From: Salinimonas chungwhensis DSM 16280
GTDB taxonomy: Bacteria > Pseudomonadota > Gammaproteobacteria > Enterobacterales > Alteromonadaceae
DNA length: 64,000 nucleotides
Direction: 5' to 3'
Assembly: GCF_000378185.1 (NCBI RefSeq)
Contig: NZ_KB899377.1
Location: 1-64,000, forward strand
Shown here: piece by piece, positions 51,147 to 58,430 of the stretch
Position numbering within the stretch: the stretch's first letter is position 1
Layout: every line of letters begins with the position of its first letter
Position numbers and translations under genes: made by a program
Notes under the pieces: model-generated
The model's input: the letters and a program-made list of their open reading frames with translations, nothing else
What the model was told of the DNA's origin: nothing
Databases searched by the model: none

Positions 51147-51342
51147 TTTCGCCCACTTGGACACTGCTTCTACCACGCAGGAGAAGTCGGCCTAACGGCC
51201 TCCTTTTACTGGCCAGTATGGTAAGGGCGAAGCCCGCGCAGGCCCGAAGGGCCGGAGAATTTGGCGGTTAGCCGCACGCTCTAAAGGCGGGCGGCTGTGC
51301 CGCCCTGAACATCCTGAATATACTGAATAACTTGCTAAACCC

Positions 51343-51489
51343 GAGCCGCTGTAGCACACATTCGGGCCACTGTGGCACACTGTCGGGCCGTTGTGGCACG
51401 CTATCAGGCCGGTGTGGCACGCTATCAGGCCGGTGTGGCACGTTTTTCCCGTCACTACAAATCCAATCAGGCCGCTGTGGCACGTATTA
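51343..51489. repeat. oriV iterons, six 21-bp repeats plus one degenerate unit
   Basis: Consecutive 21-bp units start at 51343, 51364, 51385, 51406, 51427 and 51469, with core GGCCGSTGTGGCACRC. The unit at 51448-51468 fits the register but not the sequence. The 21-bp period puts all copies on one helix face. GC-rich hairpins and an AT-rich stretch with repeated CTGAATA (51309-51340) lie to the left. The last iteron overlaps the 3' end of the repC-like gene. This is the layout of an IncQ-type vegetative origin, though the RepB primase target sites were not looked for. Confidence 0.85.
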
Positions 51490-52237
51490 CTCGCTTTGCC
51501 GTTTCGCATAGCTCAATTCCTACCTTCATTAGACCTTCGGCATCCTCCTTCAGTCTCCGTCGCCCATTGCGAAGCGCCATGCTGGTAATGTCCTGACCAT
51601 ATACGGCACGAAGCAGGGTGTCGGTGTGCCAACCACCACTAGGATCGTGCTGATGGGTAAGTACATGCCGGGCCACTGCCTGACTCACGCCATGCTGAAG
51701 CCGGGCAATCGGTTCTGGTGAGTAGTAAAGGTTGAGATCGCGTTCCAGCAACATTACCAGAGCTATTCCTAGCCTCACCCGCCATAGGTTACGTTGGCCC
51801 CCTGTGAGCGGGTTATGCCGAGTCTTAGGAGACGGGATCACATGATCAATCAACCCTCCAATAATCCGGTCGCCAGAACCCTCCAGCTCCGGCGTAATTA
51901 TTTCAACGGTTGCGCTTCTCAGATCCCGAAGTAGGGCCTGAATGCGGCTCAGGCTGTAATTGTGATCAGATAGAGTCCGCCGCACCTTAGCGGGATCAAC
52001 CAATAGCTCAATACCTCCATCCGATACTTCGCGCTTGCGTTCGGACACATACATGAGAGCCTCAACAACGTCTGCGTGTCGCTGCCCTAGCCTGCCTGCT
52101 ACACGGCAACGACCGAATTTGGTTTCCACCCAGTCGCCTTGTCTCTCGCGGGGCCGCTGAGTCGGCTGATACAATACAACTCTAGCTTGTAAAGCTGTGC
52201 TGGTAGGAGTGACTCTATTACCAGTTTTCATCGTCAC
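51467..52237 (-). CDS. repC: RepC-like replication initiator
   Basis: Has 256 residues. N-terminal basic region; DNA-binding-like helices (VRRTLSDHNYSLSRIQALLRDLRSATVEII) and a C-terminal part RLQHGVSQAVARHVLTHQH followed by MALRNGRRRLKEDAEGLMKVG that follows the RSF1010 RepC pattern (SxTxRRxRQRxxEAL-like). Iterons sit directly downstream, as expected for its binding sites. Starts 19 nt inside the end of repA, so the two are coupled. Family call is by order and partial pattern. Confidence 0.75.
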   Translation of the reverse strand: MTMKTGNRVTPTSTALQARVVLYQPTQRPRERQGDWVETKFGRCRVAGRLGQRHADVVEALMYVSERKREVSDGGIELLVDPAKVRRTLSDHNYSLSRIQALLRDLRSATVEIITPELEGSGDRIIGGLIDHVIPSPKTRHNPLTGGQRNLWRVRLGIALVMLLERDLNLYYSPEPIARLQHGVSQAVARHVLTHQHDPSGGWHTDTLLRAVYGQDITSMALRNGRRRLKEDAEGLMKVGIELCETAKRVIRATAA

Positions 52238-53084
52238 CCCCTATTGCTGCTTCCGCTTTAGTTGCTTGCTTTACATACTGTTTGCGCTTTGGTTCCTGCT
52301 TTTCTAAGACTGCGGGACTGAGAACCCCTCCTTCATGGCGTCGTAGCCATCTTTCAGGGAGAGGAGGTCCATAATTGACCTTTGATACACCCAGTCGCAC
52401 AAAGTGGCTCCGCATTGCCTCATCTACGCCCCATTTTTCGGCCTCATTGGGAGTCATAGATGACAGGTATGCCTGCCACCGGATGTTATCTGTCAGAACT
52501 GAGGATCCGCGACTAGCCTGTTGCATGTCACCAGCCCCAAGAAATGCGGCTCCTTTGTTGGTGTGGTGAAGAAACAGGATGCTGCATCCGGTCGCTTGGG
52601 CAATACTCTCTAAACGACCGACCACTGCCGCCATTGCGCCAGAATCATTTTCGTCGTATGAGTGAAATCGGCGAAGTGTATCCAGGATTAATAGTCTCGT
52701 GCCGTCAGCAGCTCGGACCAGCGCATCTGACCAACGGCCATCCATCACATTCGGTTCGCGGCCAACAAGCGGCTCGATTAGAAGATTCTGAGCAACCAAC
52801 TCCCGTTCATTGGGAGCAAGATGTTTGCCCAAGTAGTGCAGCCTGTGCTCAATAGTACAAATCGGATCTTCCGCTGGCAGGTATAGCACTCGCCCCGAAC
52901 GCATGTCGCTCAAGTTAAGCAAATCGGGACCACCGGCCAACGTTGCACCTATTTGTAGAGCGGCCATCGACTTTCCAGCTCCACCTGGGCTAACGATAGC
53001 TCCCACGCTTCCTGCCACCATACCAGGCAATACATAGTCGATAGGTGCAGGTTCACATTCAAAAGCTGAACGAATGTCGATCAT
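52218..53084 (-). CDS. repA: RepA-like hexameric replicative helicase (IncQ/RSF1010 type)
   Basis: Has 288 residues from ATG 53084 (AGGTG 7-11 nt upstream; the longer frame to 53120 starts inside the upstream gene). RecA-type fold with Walker A SPGGAGKSMAALQIG, Walker B LLILDTLRRFH, and CSILFLHHTNKGAAFLGAGD and SRGSSVLTDNIRWQAYLSSM, closely following RSF1010 RepA. The acidic/His residues of the ATPase site appear intact. It unwinds DNA at the origin in IncQ plasmids. First of the repA-repC pair. Confidence 0.88.
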   Translation of the reverse strand: MIDIRSAFECEPAPIDYVLPGMVAGSVGAIVSPGGAGKSMAALQIGATLAGGPDLLNLSDMRSGRVLYLPAEDPICTIEHRLHYLGKHLAPNERELVAQNLLIEPLVGREPNVMDGRWSDALVRAADGTRLLILDTLRRFHSYDENDSGAMAAVVGRLESIAQATGCSILFLHHTNKGAAFLGAGDMQQASRGSSVLTDNIRWQAYLSSMTPNEAEKWGVDEAMRSHFVRLGVSKVNYGPPLPERWLRRHEGGVLSPAVLEKQEPKRKQYVKQATKAEAAIGGDDENW

Positions 53085-53338
53085 GCCGCACCACCTACAG
53101 ACGCTAAGGAAACTGTCCATGAGCGAGCAGACGCTGACTTACGGCGTTGGATTTCGCGATCTACGATGAGTAGCGCCTGACATGTGGAGAGTCGAGCATG
53201 GCGAGCTAGTACGAGGACACAGTACGACCGGTAACCTGGGCTATCGTATGCCGCTGTAACATCTAGCATGAGAGAGAAAAGTTCCGACGACACAAACTGC
53301 CGGACACGAAGAGAATGGGGGTTGCTTTGTATTTTCAT
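53081..53338 (-). CDS. small protein upstream of repA
   Basis: Has 85 residues from ATG 53338 (MKIQSNPHSLRVRQFVSSEL) with GAGG upstream. Its stop overlaps the repA start (ATGA), so it is translationally coupled. RSF1010 has a small repressor gene (F) in this position, but this sequence does not look like it. Ala/Ser/Arg-rich; possible helix-turn-helix only weakly. Function unknown. Confidence 0.55.
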   Translation of the reverse strand: MKIQSNPHSLRVRQFVSSELFSLMLDVTAAYDSPGYRSYCVLVLARHARLSTCQALLIVDREIQRRKSASARSWTVSLASVGGAA

Positions 53339-53527
53339 GAAAAACCTCAACTTTTGACATTGTTGAGGCACTGCGCTCGCGGCTGGTGACAGCACTCGGC
53401 CCCGCTCGTGCCAGAAAGCGAGGGTTAATGGCGAGACGCATTAACCAGACAGGCCAGATAAAGACCCGAAAGGCCGCCTGCACTTTATGAGATGTGCAGA
53501 CTCGCGGTGGACAATGCTCCGCTTTCC
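53339..53527 (-). promoter_or_regulatory. rep operon leader with inverted repeat
   Basis: The 314-bp gene-free stretch 53339-53652 carries the leader and probable promoter of the rep operon. GGTTAATG (53423-53430) and CATTAACC (53439-53446) form a perfect 8-bp stem. I see no clean -35/-10 pair; longer reading frames across this stretch are not supported by any ribosome site. Confidence 0.45.
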
Positions 53528-53548
53528 AAAAAATTCTCCCCAAGGAGA
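53528..53548 (-). terminator. terminator of the 44-residue gene
   Basis: TCTCC (53535-53539) pairs with GGAGA (53544-53548) around 4 nt; on the minus strand six T residues follow (53528-53533). A modest stem; placed between the small gene and the rep leader. Confidence 0.5.
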
Positions 53549-53652
53549 TGCCTCCGGCCCAGTCACCTTGCAAGTTAGTGAACCCGAGGTTGCTTTTACT
53601 TGCTGCTTCTTTTCAGGGGCCAGCTACCCACTTATTCGTTGTGCCTGACTTG

Positions 53653-53787
53653 TTAGCCAGCGAAACCTGAAACAATCAGCGCACCAAGTATTTTGTGTGC
53701 AAATCCCAGCAGATCGATACCGACCGCCTCCAGAATCGCCAGTCCTGCAAATACACCGATGATCTTCATTTCAAATTGCTCGGTCAT
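53653..53787 (-). CDS. 44-residue hydrophobic protein
   Basis: MTEQFEMKIIGVFAGLAILE, then VGIDLLGFAHKILGALIVSG: one or two short hydrophobic helices, so a small membrane protein is likely. AGGAGGG lies 6-12 nt before the ATG, a strong ribosome site, so this is probably real although short. A promoter with an operator-like palindrome sits at 53816-53844. Role unknown. Confidence 0.65.
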   Translation of the reverse strand: MTEQFEMKIIGVFAGLAILEAVGIDLLGFAHKILGALIVSGFAG

Positions 53788-53815
53788 ATCTAACCCTCCT
53801 GTTGCTCTCATTTTT

Positions 53816-53844
53816 ATTATAGGTACTTAGTGCCTATTTATCAA
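53816..53844 (-). promoter_or_regulatory. promoter with palindromic operator, 44-residue gene
   Basis: TTGATA (53839-53844) and TATAAT (53816-53821) on the minus strand are 17 nt apart, a textbook sigma-70 promoter. The spacer and -10 carry the palindrome ATAGGTAC-TTA-GTGCCTAT (53819-53837). The same arrangement recurs at 54986-55013. Confidence 0.75.
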
Positions 53845-53884
53845 TATTATTGAACCCATTTTGCCGTATTTCTCTTCCTAAGCA

Positions 53885-53912
53885 CGGGTCGCTAATTGCC
53901 CATTTGGGGTGC
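53885..53912 (-). promoter_or_regulatory. element box D (CGCCCC-like: CACCCCAAATGGGCA)
   Basis: GCACCCCAAATGGGCAATTA followed by GCGACCCG on the minus strand, 97 nt before the 44-residue gene and 40 nt upstream of its -35. The centre is identical to box G except one base pair. Confidence 0.75.
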
Positions 53913-53954
53913 ATAGTAAAAATAATCGTTTCACGCCGAACAGGGCTTCTCAAA

Positions 53955-54107
53955 GGTCTCTTGCGAGACCCGAACTACCCGCGTCTTCCTTTCGGCGTTC
54001 CATTGAAGGTCTCGCAAAGGACTTTTTCGGGACTCAAACCCACTTGGGTAGGGTCAGATATAATCAGGGGTAAAGAATCAGGCCTCATAAAAGACTTTTA
54101 TGAGACC
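53955..54107. repeat. GGTCTC/GAGACC inverted repeats, left group
   Basis: Three copies: GGTCTCTTGCGAGACC (53955-53970), a longer variant starting GGTCTCGCAAAGGAC and ending GGGACTC (54008-54035), and a near-perfect 27-bp palindrome with arms GG[C/T]CTCATAAAAG (54081-54107) abutting the HTH gene stop. Same half-site in each. Confidence 0.75.
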
Positions 54108-54458
54108 CTATATCTCCGGATTACCAGAACCTGAACCGCTCGGGTCTTTTTCGAGACCCTCTGAGCGCCAAATCAATCCAAAGCCTGCTTCGTGGCACAA
54201 AATTGCCCACGCACCGTAGGGAATCCGAGACTCACCACCGACCCACTTCCTCACAGTGCGAGAGCCTTTGCCGACCCCAGCACCGGTAGATGAAGCGCCA
54301 ACCAGATCCGCTACCTGTGCTCCAGTTAGTTTCTTTAAACCACGTCGCTCACCTGCAAGGACGAAAACTTGTCTTATTTCATCTGGCGAAGGTGGCTCCC
54401 ACTCAGGAAATGGACGTAGTGTTTCTGAGCGAACCCCTATTTTGTTTTGTTGTGACAT
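54108..54458 (-). CDS. HTH transcriptional regulator-like protein
   Basis: Has 116 residues. LTGAQVADLVGASSTGAGVGKGSRTVRKWVGGESRIPYGAWAILCHEAGFG forms a helix-turn-helix of the XRE/KorA-like plasmid regulator type. The N-terminal region (EWEPPSPDEIRQVFVLAGERRG) is common to small plasmid regulators. Six GGTCTC/GAGACC repeats surround and enter the gene, so it probably binds them, including its own promoter region (54479-54557). This pairing is inference. Confidence 0.7.
   Translation of the reverse strand: MSQQNKIGVRSETLRPFPEWEPPSPDEIRQVFVLAGERRGLKKLTGAQVADLVGASSTGAGVGKGSRTVRKWVGGESRIPYGAWAILCHEAGFGLIWRSEGLEKDPSGSGSGNPEI
54142..54159. repeat. GGTCTC/GAGACC repeat inside the HTH gene
   Basis: GGGTCTTTTTCGAGACCC within the 3' coding region of the regulator gene. 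Confidence 0.65.
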
Positions 54459-54478
54459 TTTTCTTCCTTTGTGTACTT

Positions 54479-54557
54479 GGGTCTTTTATGAGGCCCTTTG
54501 GGGCTCAAGACTTTCCAGGATGAGGGAGGGTAGTGCTGCAAGGTCTCTTGAGAGTCC
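54479..54557. repeat. GGTCTC/GAGACC repeats upstream of the HTH gene
   Basis: GGGTCTTTTATGAGGCCC (54479-54496) and GGTCTCTTGAGAGTCC (54542-54557) lie 21-99 bp before the regulator start, a likely autoregulatory operator. Confidence 0.65.
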
Positions 54558-54616
54558 TTTTGGAGCAACTTCACCTCAAATAGGAAGGCCCCGGTAGGCC
54601 GGGGCGAATGAATTTG

Positions 54617-54937
54617 TTACGCCTGCTGTAGCCGTTCCAGTAACGGTTTTAGTTCGCTTAGACCGAAGCCATGAATTGCTCTTCGAACAGCCTCCTTGGT
54701 GACCTCAAGGCCGAGCTGGTCGCCCCGTGCGATCTCCCAGTGGTGCTCGAAAGTGCGGTAAACCATGACAGGAGCGAACCCCTCGGGAGCAAGGTAGATG
54801 TCTCCCTCTCTGGTCTGATACTCCTCCCAACCCATAGCGGTAGATAGCGGGTCAGCTACCTTCAGATCGGCAAGAACGTCGCAGATCATCGCGAAAACAA
54901 AGTTATCAGCGTTTAAGTTAGTTGCTGTATTCATCAT
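54617..54937 (-). CDS. hypothetical plasmid-type protein
   Basis: Has 106 residues (or 105 from the second Met). No signal peptide. WEEYQTREGDIYLAPEGFAPVMVYRTFEHHWEIARGDQLGLEVTK shows a beta-rich middle; the C-terminus is helical (LKPLLERLQQA). I do not recognise the family. It has its own promoter with the palindromic operator at 54986-55013, and a hairpin GCCCCGG/CCGGGGC about 54588-54605 follows the stop without a good T-run. Confidence 0.6.
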   Translation of the reverse strand: MMNTATNLNADNFVFAMICDVLADLKVADPLSTAMGWEEYQTREGDIYLAPEGFAPVMVYRTFEHHWEIARGDQLGLEVTKEAVRRAIHGFGLSELKPLLERLQQA

Positions 54938-54985
54938 CAGATTCCTCTGGTTTTGGCCTTGGCAGAATGCCCGGCCCTCATCTTC

Positions 54986-55013
54986 ATTATAGGCATATAA
55001 TGCCTATCAGCAA
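54986..55013 (-). promoter_or_regulatory. promoter with palindromic operator, 106-residue gene
   Basis: TTGCTG (55008-55013) and TATAAT (54986-54991) on the minus strand are 16 nt apart, with ATAGGCAT-ATA-ATGCCTAT (54989-55007) across the spacer. Downstream of -10 the sequence GAAGATGAGGGC also resembles the other copy's AAAAATGAGAGC. Confidence 0.7.
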
Positions 55014-55048
55014 GTCTTTCTGATAAGAAATTTATCTTTTTTTGCTAT

Positions 55049-55076
55049 GCACCCAAAACGGGCAATTCTACGTGGG
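55049..55076 (+). promoter_or_regulatory. element box E (CACCCAAAACGGGCA)
   Basis: GCACCCAAAACGGGCAATTC followed by TACGTGGG on the plus strand, 58 nt before the lipoprotein gene at 55135. The flank TTTGCTATGCACCC matches that of box D. Confidence 0.7.
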
Positions 55077-55134
55077 TCGATCCTGGGAGTCCCGTGCGAG
55101 CCTATCTTCGTCATCAACAAAGAGGAGATATGAC

Positions 55135-55680
55135 ATGAAACATTTATTAAGTAAGCAGGCTAAGCGCGCATTTGCAATCGGTATGGCCGCGATAGGATTG
55201 GGTTTAACAGGTTGTTCCCTGCTACCCCCATTTCCTGATCATATTCAAAACTTTGATAGCGGGGAGAAGGCAACCATTTATGAATATAAAGATTACTTTT
55301 TTATCAAAAGTGAATTCAAAGATTACCCAACTTCATGTAGTGCGCTATATAGCCGCGATCAGACGGACCTAGAAGATATATTGAGCGTATTGAGTAATGT
55401 GGTTGCCCGCCATGATGTGAAGAATAACTGCGGAAAATTCAGATTTTCTCCTGATGGCGAATTTGTATTGAGGGAACATGATCTATTTCTTGGTTTCGAA
55501 AAATCAAAAACCGAGACCGTGTGCAGCGTATCTGTTGGTTTCGAGAAATCAAAATCCGCCCCTAAGTCTGCTGCCGAAGCTCAGGCACTGGAAGAAATAG
55601 CACGTCAGTTCTTCCCAGACTGCAATCGCATAAGAACTATCGACCTTAAAGCGAAGAGTAAGAAAGGGGAGGCTGAGTAA
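55135..55680 (+). CDS. predicted lipoprotein 1
   Basis: Has 181 residues; start 55135 (GAGGAG upstream, reading from 55042 has no ribosome site). The leader KRAFAIGMAAIGLGLTGC is a lipobox (L-T-G-C). Cys residues at SCSALY, NNCGKF, VCSVSV and FPDCNR could make disulfides. Repeated FEKSK in LGFEKSKTETVCSV and VGFEKSKSAPKSA suggests an internal duplication. Unknown family. It overlaps the next gene by 1 nt (stop/start TAATG). Box E lies 58 nt upstream. Confidence 0.7.
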   Translation: MKHLLSKQAKRAFAIGMAAIGLGLTGCSLLPPFPDHIQNFDSGEKATIYEYKDYFFIKSEFKDYPTSCSALYSRDQTDLEDILSVLSNVVARHDVKNNCGKFRFSPDGEFVLREHDLFLGFEKSKTETVCSVSVGFEKSKSAPKSAAEAQALEEIARQFFPDCNRIRTIDLKAKSKKGEAE

Positions 55681-56111
55681 TGACACGCCGAACCATATTT
55701 GACGTTAACAGTCCGCATACCTGTTACCAGTGTTGTGGTAGTTCATACCTTCGGATCTTGGAGGAGGCAGCCGATAACTTAACTGCCGAAGAAGCGATTC
55801 GGACAGTAGTATTCCGGCTCTCAATCTTGGGTGAAAAGCGGCGCGAATATGCCATAAAAAAGCTCGCGGAGCAGTTCCAGAGACTTGCAGACTTCCCTCC
55901 AAACACCACCCCAAGCCTAGCGGCTCGGGGACCCCAGAACGGGGTCGTAAAATCAGGTCTTCGTCCTGATTTTTCTCCACACCCCACTCACCGCGAGTGG
56001 GCTGTCTCATCCGGCGCTCTCGCGCCGTCTGAGGGGACTCCCTGCACCCCCGAACATTCGGAGTTACAAGGGAGTCAGGAACGCAGAAACAGGGTGCAGG
56101 AGGGACACTAA
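55680..56111 (+). CDS. hypothetical protein; C-terminal half doubtful
   Basis: Has 143 residues if real. The first ~75 (TRRTIFDVNSPHTCYQCCGSSY and helical REYAIKKLAEQFQRLADF) look protein-like. The rest (from SLAARGPQNG on) is low complexity and coincides with the hairpin stack at 55930-56099. The stop overlaps the ATG of the RHH gene (56111). It may really be shorter, ending where the hairpins start in another frame, or be read through to place oriT inside a reading frame. Unknown family. Confidence 0.45.
   Translation: MTRRTIFDVNSPHTCYQCCGSSYLRILEEAADNLTAEEAIRTVVFRLSILGEKRREYAIKKLAEQFQRLADFPPNTTPSLAARGPQNGVVKSGLRPDFSPHPTHREWAVSSGALAPSEGTPCTPEHSELQGSQERRNRVQEGH
55930..56099. other. oriT candidate: stack of hairpins before the transfer genes
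   Basis: Perfect hairpins occur at 55930-55946 (GACCCC/GGGGTC), 55949-55973 (AAAATCAGG/CCTGATTTT with a T-run), 55983-56001 (CCCACTC/GAGTGGG) and 56012-56027 (CGGCGC/GCGCCG). Two larger nested ones are GACTCCCT/AGGGAGTC (56036/56076) and CTGCACCC/GGGTGCAG (56042/56099). In R388 and related MOBF plasmids oriT lies directly upstream of the RHH accessory gene, as here. A nic site was not identified. Confidence 0.5.
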
Positions 56112-56467
56112 TGGGAGTTTCTAAGGCGTATCGAATCCAGATCTATCCGAGCCGAGCTGTTCACCTTTTACTGAAGGAGCTGGCCCAAGAGTCGGGCCAG
56201 ACCATCAGCAAAACGGCAGTTTCTTTAATTGAGCAGGCCCTCAACAGCGACTCCGTTTTGAGTGAAGTCAGACTCGTCAAACAAGAGCAGGTGGACATAT
56301 ATCAACGGTTAGTTGAACTCATTTCAATCAATGCCGCCACGGTCGAATACATGCTGAAAAAGTCATACAAACCGGAAGAAATGGTGGAAGCACGACAGGC
56401 TATTTCGAATGGAGCCAAGGCGATTCGTGAGCACTTTTCGGGAGGAAATGAAAATGCCGGAAATTAG
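56111..56467 (+). CDS. TrwA/TraM-like relaxosome accessory protein
   Basis: Has 118 residues. An N-terminal ribbon-helix-helix-like segment (YRIQIYPSRAVHLLLKELAQESGQTISKTAVSLIEQAL) is followed by a helical tail. Such proteins bind oriT and stimulate relaxase and coupling protein. It directly precedes the coupling protein and relaxase genes in the TrwA-TrwB-TrwC order of R388. The RHH fold call is moderate; the position is good evidence. Confidence 0.7.
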   Translation: MGVSKAYRIQIYPSRAVHLLLKELAQESGQTISKTAVSLIEQALNSDSVLSEVRLVKQEQVDIYQRLVELISINAATVEYMLKKSYKPEEMVEARQAISNGAKAIREHFSGGNENAGN

Positions 56468-58430
56468 AAAAGGAAAGATCGGTAACTTTATTCGTGGAGC
56501 CGATACTTGGCTCCATGGACAGCAAATGTTTTTCTTTAGTTTCGCCTGGTTAGTTCTATTAGGACTTCTCCTGGCTACTGCATTATCTCTTATATACATC
56601 TGGTTATCTTTGGATAAGTGTACCTTGAGTAATAGTGCTACGTATTACTGGGCACAATTGAAAGGACTAATACATCCATATTCATCAATAGCTATAGGTG
56701 AGTGTGTTCCATTGGGAAGCAACAGCTCGATACCACTGAAACTGGTAATGGAAGAACAGTTTTTTAAGGGAGCCGCGAGCCAAGTTTCTGGTCAATTTGG
56801 ATGGGCGTTTCTTGCGAGCTTTATTCTATATACCCCGCTAGGTGCTTTTCTTGCTATCAAGGCAGCGAAACGAGGCAAGGAAATTAAGGAGGATAAATTT
56901 ATCCGTGGGGCCAAGCTGGTATCAGTTGAAGAGTTAAAGAAAGAGGTTGCCGATAAGCATGGCCTCTCTGATCTTACCATTGGTGATTTTCCGCTACCTG
57001 TTGGTTTTGCCAAGAAGCACACGCTGATCAGCGGTACTACCGGCGCGGGTAAATCGACAGCTTTAACCCACTTGCTGAAAGCGATTCGTGCGCGTGGTGA
57101 TAGAGCTGTGGTTTATGACAAAAAAGGAGAGTTTGTTGAAAAGTTCTACCGGGACGGAGTTGATCACATCCTCAATCCATCAGACAGCCGGTCCCACCAA
57201 TGGACGCCATGGGAGGAAATGGCTTCTCCATTTGATGCTGACTGGATCGCAGAAACTCTTATCCCAGAGAACAAGTCCAACGGCGGAGACCCGTTCTTCA
57301 GAGATTCCCCTCGTCATGTGTTTTCCGCTGCATTACAGAAACTCTATCTGGACGGATTCCGTTCTCTATCCACACTCTTGCAGGCTACTGCTTGGAGTGA
57401 CTTGGAACTGTTAACCGAATTAGTCGCGGGGACACCGGCTGAAACCCACTTTTCTGAAGGCAATGAAAAGACATTGGCGAGTATTCGGTCAACTCTCGTA
57501 AATGGTGTCTTGCCACTCCGATTACTGAAAGAGTCGGACTCCCGTGGATTTTTCTCAATCCGAGATTGGATTGCTCAAGGCGACGAACAAGGTGCTGACG
57601 ATTCATGGTTGTTCCTGCCGGTACGAGAATCTGACATTGAGATTCAGAAGCCTCTGATTTCAACGTGGATCCAGTCAGTGGCTAAGGGACTGATGGCTCG
57701 TGGAGTTAATAACGACCGAACTCTCTGGCTCATTGTGGATGAATTGCCTTCGTTGAAGAGAATTCCAGCTCTCTCCATGCTTATGGCTGAGGGGCGTGGA
57801 TTTGGGGCAGCAGTTGTCTTAGGTATTCAGGAAATTAATCAGCTCGAAGAGGAGTTTGGGAAGAATACGTCCAGAACCATTCTTGGTCTGTGCTCTACCC
57901 AGCTCCACTTCCGTCTAAACAACGCAGATACTGCTGAATGGGTTTCCAAGGTGCTTGGCGAGGCTGAGCGAGAGGAGATAGACGAAGATCTCAATTACTC
58001 CGCTGACGACATCCGCGATGGCGTGAGAGTCTCGTCCAAACGCCAAAGCAGAAAGATCGTGCTGCCCAGCGAGATCATGGACCTTCCGGATCTGTCCTGC
58101 TACGCAAAGATTTGGGGGGTAGAGGGTAAAGCTCGTATCGACGTTCCGTTCCTGCCTTTACCACCGATTTCTGAAGGTTTTATCCAGGGTGATGAGAACG
58201 AAACAGTAGGTATGCGCCTCCTGAATGCGGCTCGCGCCTCGAAGGGCACGGTGCCAACTGAGTCTGCACCTAACGAACAAACCATCGAAACCGAAGGTTT
58301 AGGGGCTCGTGAAGAATCGCAGGAAGAACCTTCTGGCAATGCCCAACAAGAAGTTCAGAAGATTCTTGACTCCGTAGGGATGGATAACGATTCCCTTTAT
58401 TTGAGTATGTTGGGAGATAAAAAGTCATGA
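56454..58430 (+). CDS. type IV coupling protein (TraD/TrwB-like)
   Basis: Couples the relaxosome to the secretion channel. Start at 56454 (MPEIRKGK) with GGAGG 8 nt before; the 56409 start is upstream junk. It has 658 residues. Two N-terminal transmembrane segments at about 25-45 and 115-135. Walker A TLISGTTGAGKSTALTHLL, Walker B LWLIVDELPSLKR, and QEINQLEEEFGKNTSRTILGLC (arginine/motif region). The acidic tail is Gln/Glu-rich. Overlaps the RHH gene by 14 nt and the relaxase by 4 nt (ATGA). Confidence 0.92.
   Translation: MPEIRKGKIGNFIRGADTWLHGQQMFFFSFAWLVLLGLLLATALSLIYIWLSLDKCTLSNSATYYWAQLKGLIHPYSSIAIGECVPLGSNSSIPLKLVMEEQFFKGAASQVSGQFGWAFLASFILYTPLGAFLAIKAAKRGKEIKEDKFIRGAKLVSVEELKKEVADKHGLSDLTIGDFPLPVGFAKKHTLISGTTGAGKSTALTHLLKAIRARGDRAVVYDKKGEFVEKFYRDGVDHILNPSDSRSHQWTPWEEMASPFDADWIAETLIPENKSNGGDPFFRDSPRHVFSAALQKLYLDGFRSLSTLLQATAWSDLELLTELVAGTPAETHFSEGNEKTLASIRSTLVNGVLPLRLLKESDSRGFFSIRDWIAQGDEQGADDSWLFLPVRESDIEIQKPLISTWIQSVAKGLMARGVNNDRTLWLIVDELPSLKRIPALSMLMAEGRGFGAAVVLGIQEINQLEEEFGKNTSRTILGLCSTQLHFRLNNADTAEWVSKVLGEAEREEIDEDLNYSADDIRDGVRVSSKRQSRKIVLPSEIMDLPDLSCYAKIWGVEGKARIDVPFLPLPPISEGFIQGDENETVGMRLLNAARASKGTVPTESAPNEQTIETEGLGAREESQEEPSGNAQQEVQKILDSVGMDNDSLYLSMLGDKKS

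Noticed and set aside
51343-51489. Regular 21-bp repeats looked like a small CRISPR array.
   Set aside because: There are no spacers; the units are contiguous, variable, and lie next to rep genes, so they are iterons. No cas gene is present.
53241-53573. A 110-codon frame covering the rep leader.
   Set aside because: It is a shadow frame over the 85-residue gene and the inverted repeat, with no ribosome site.
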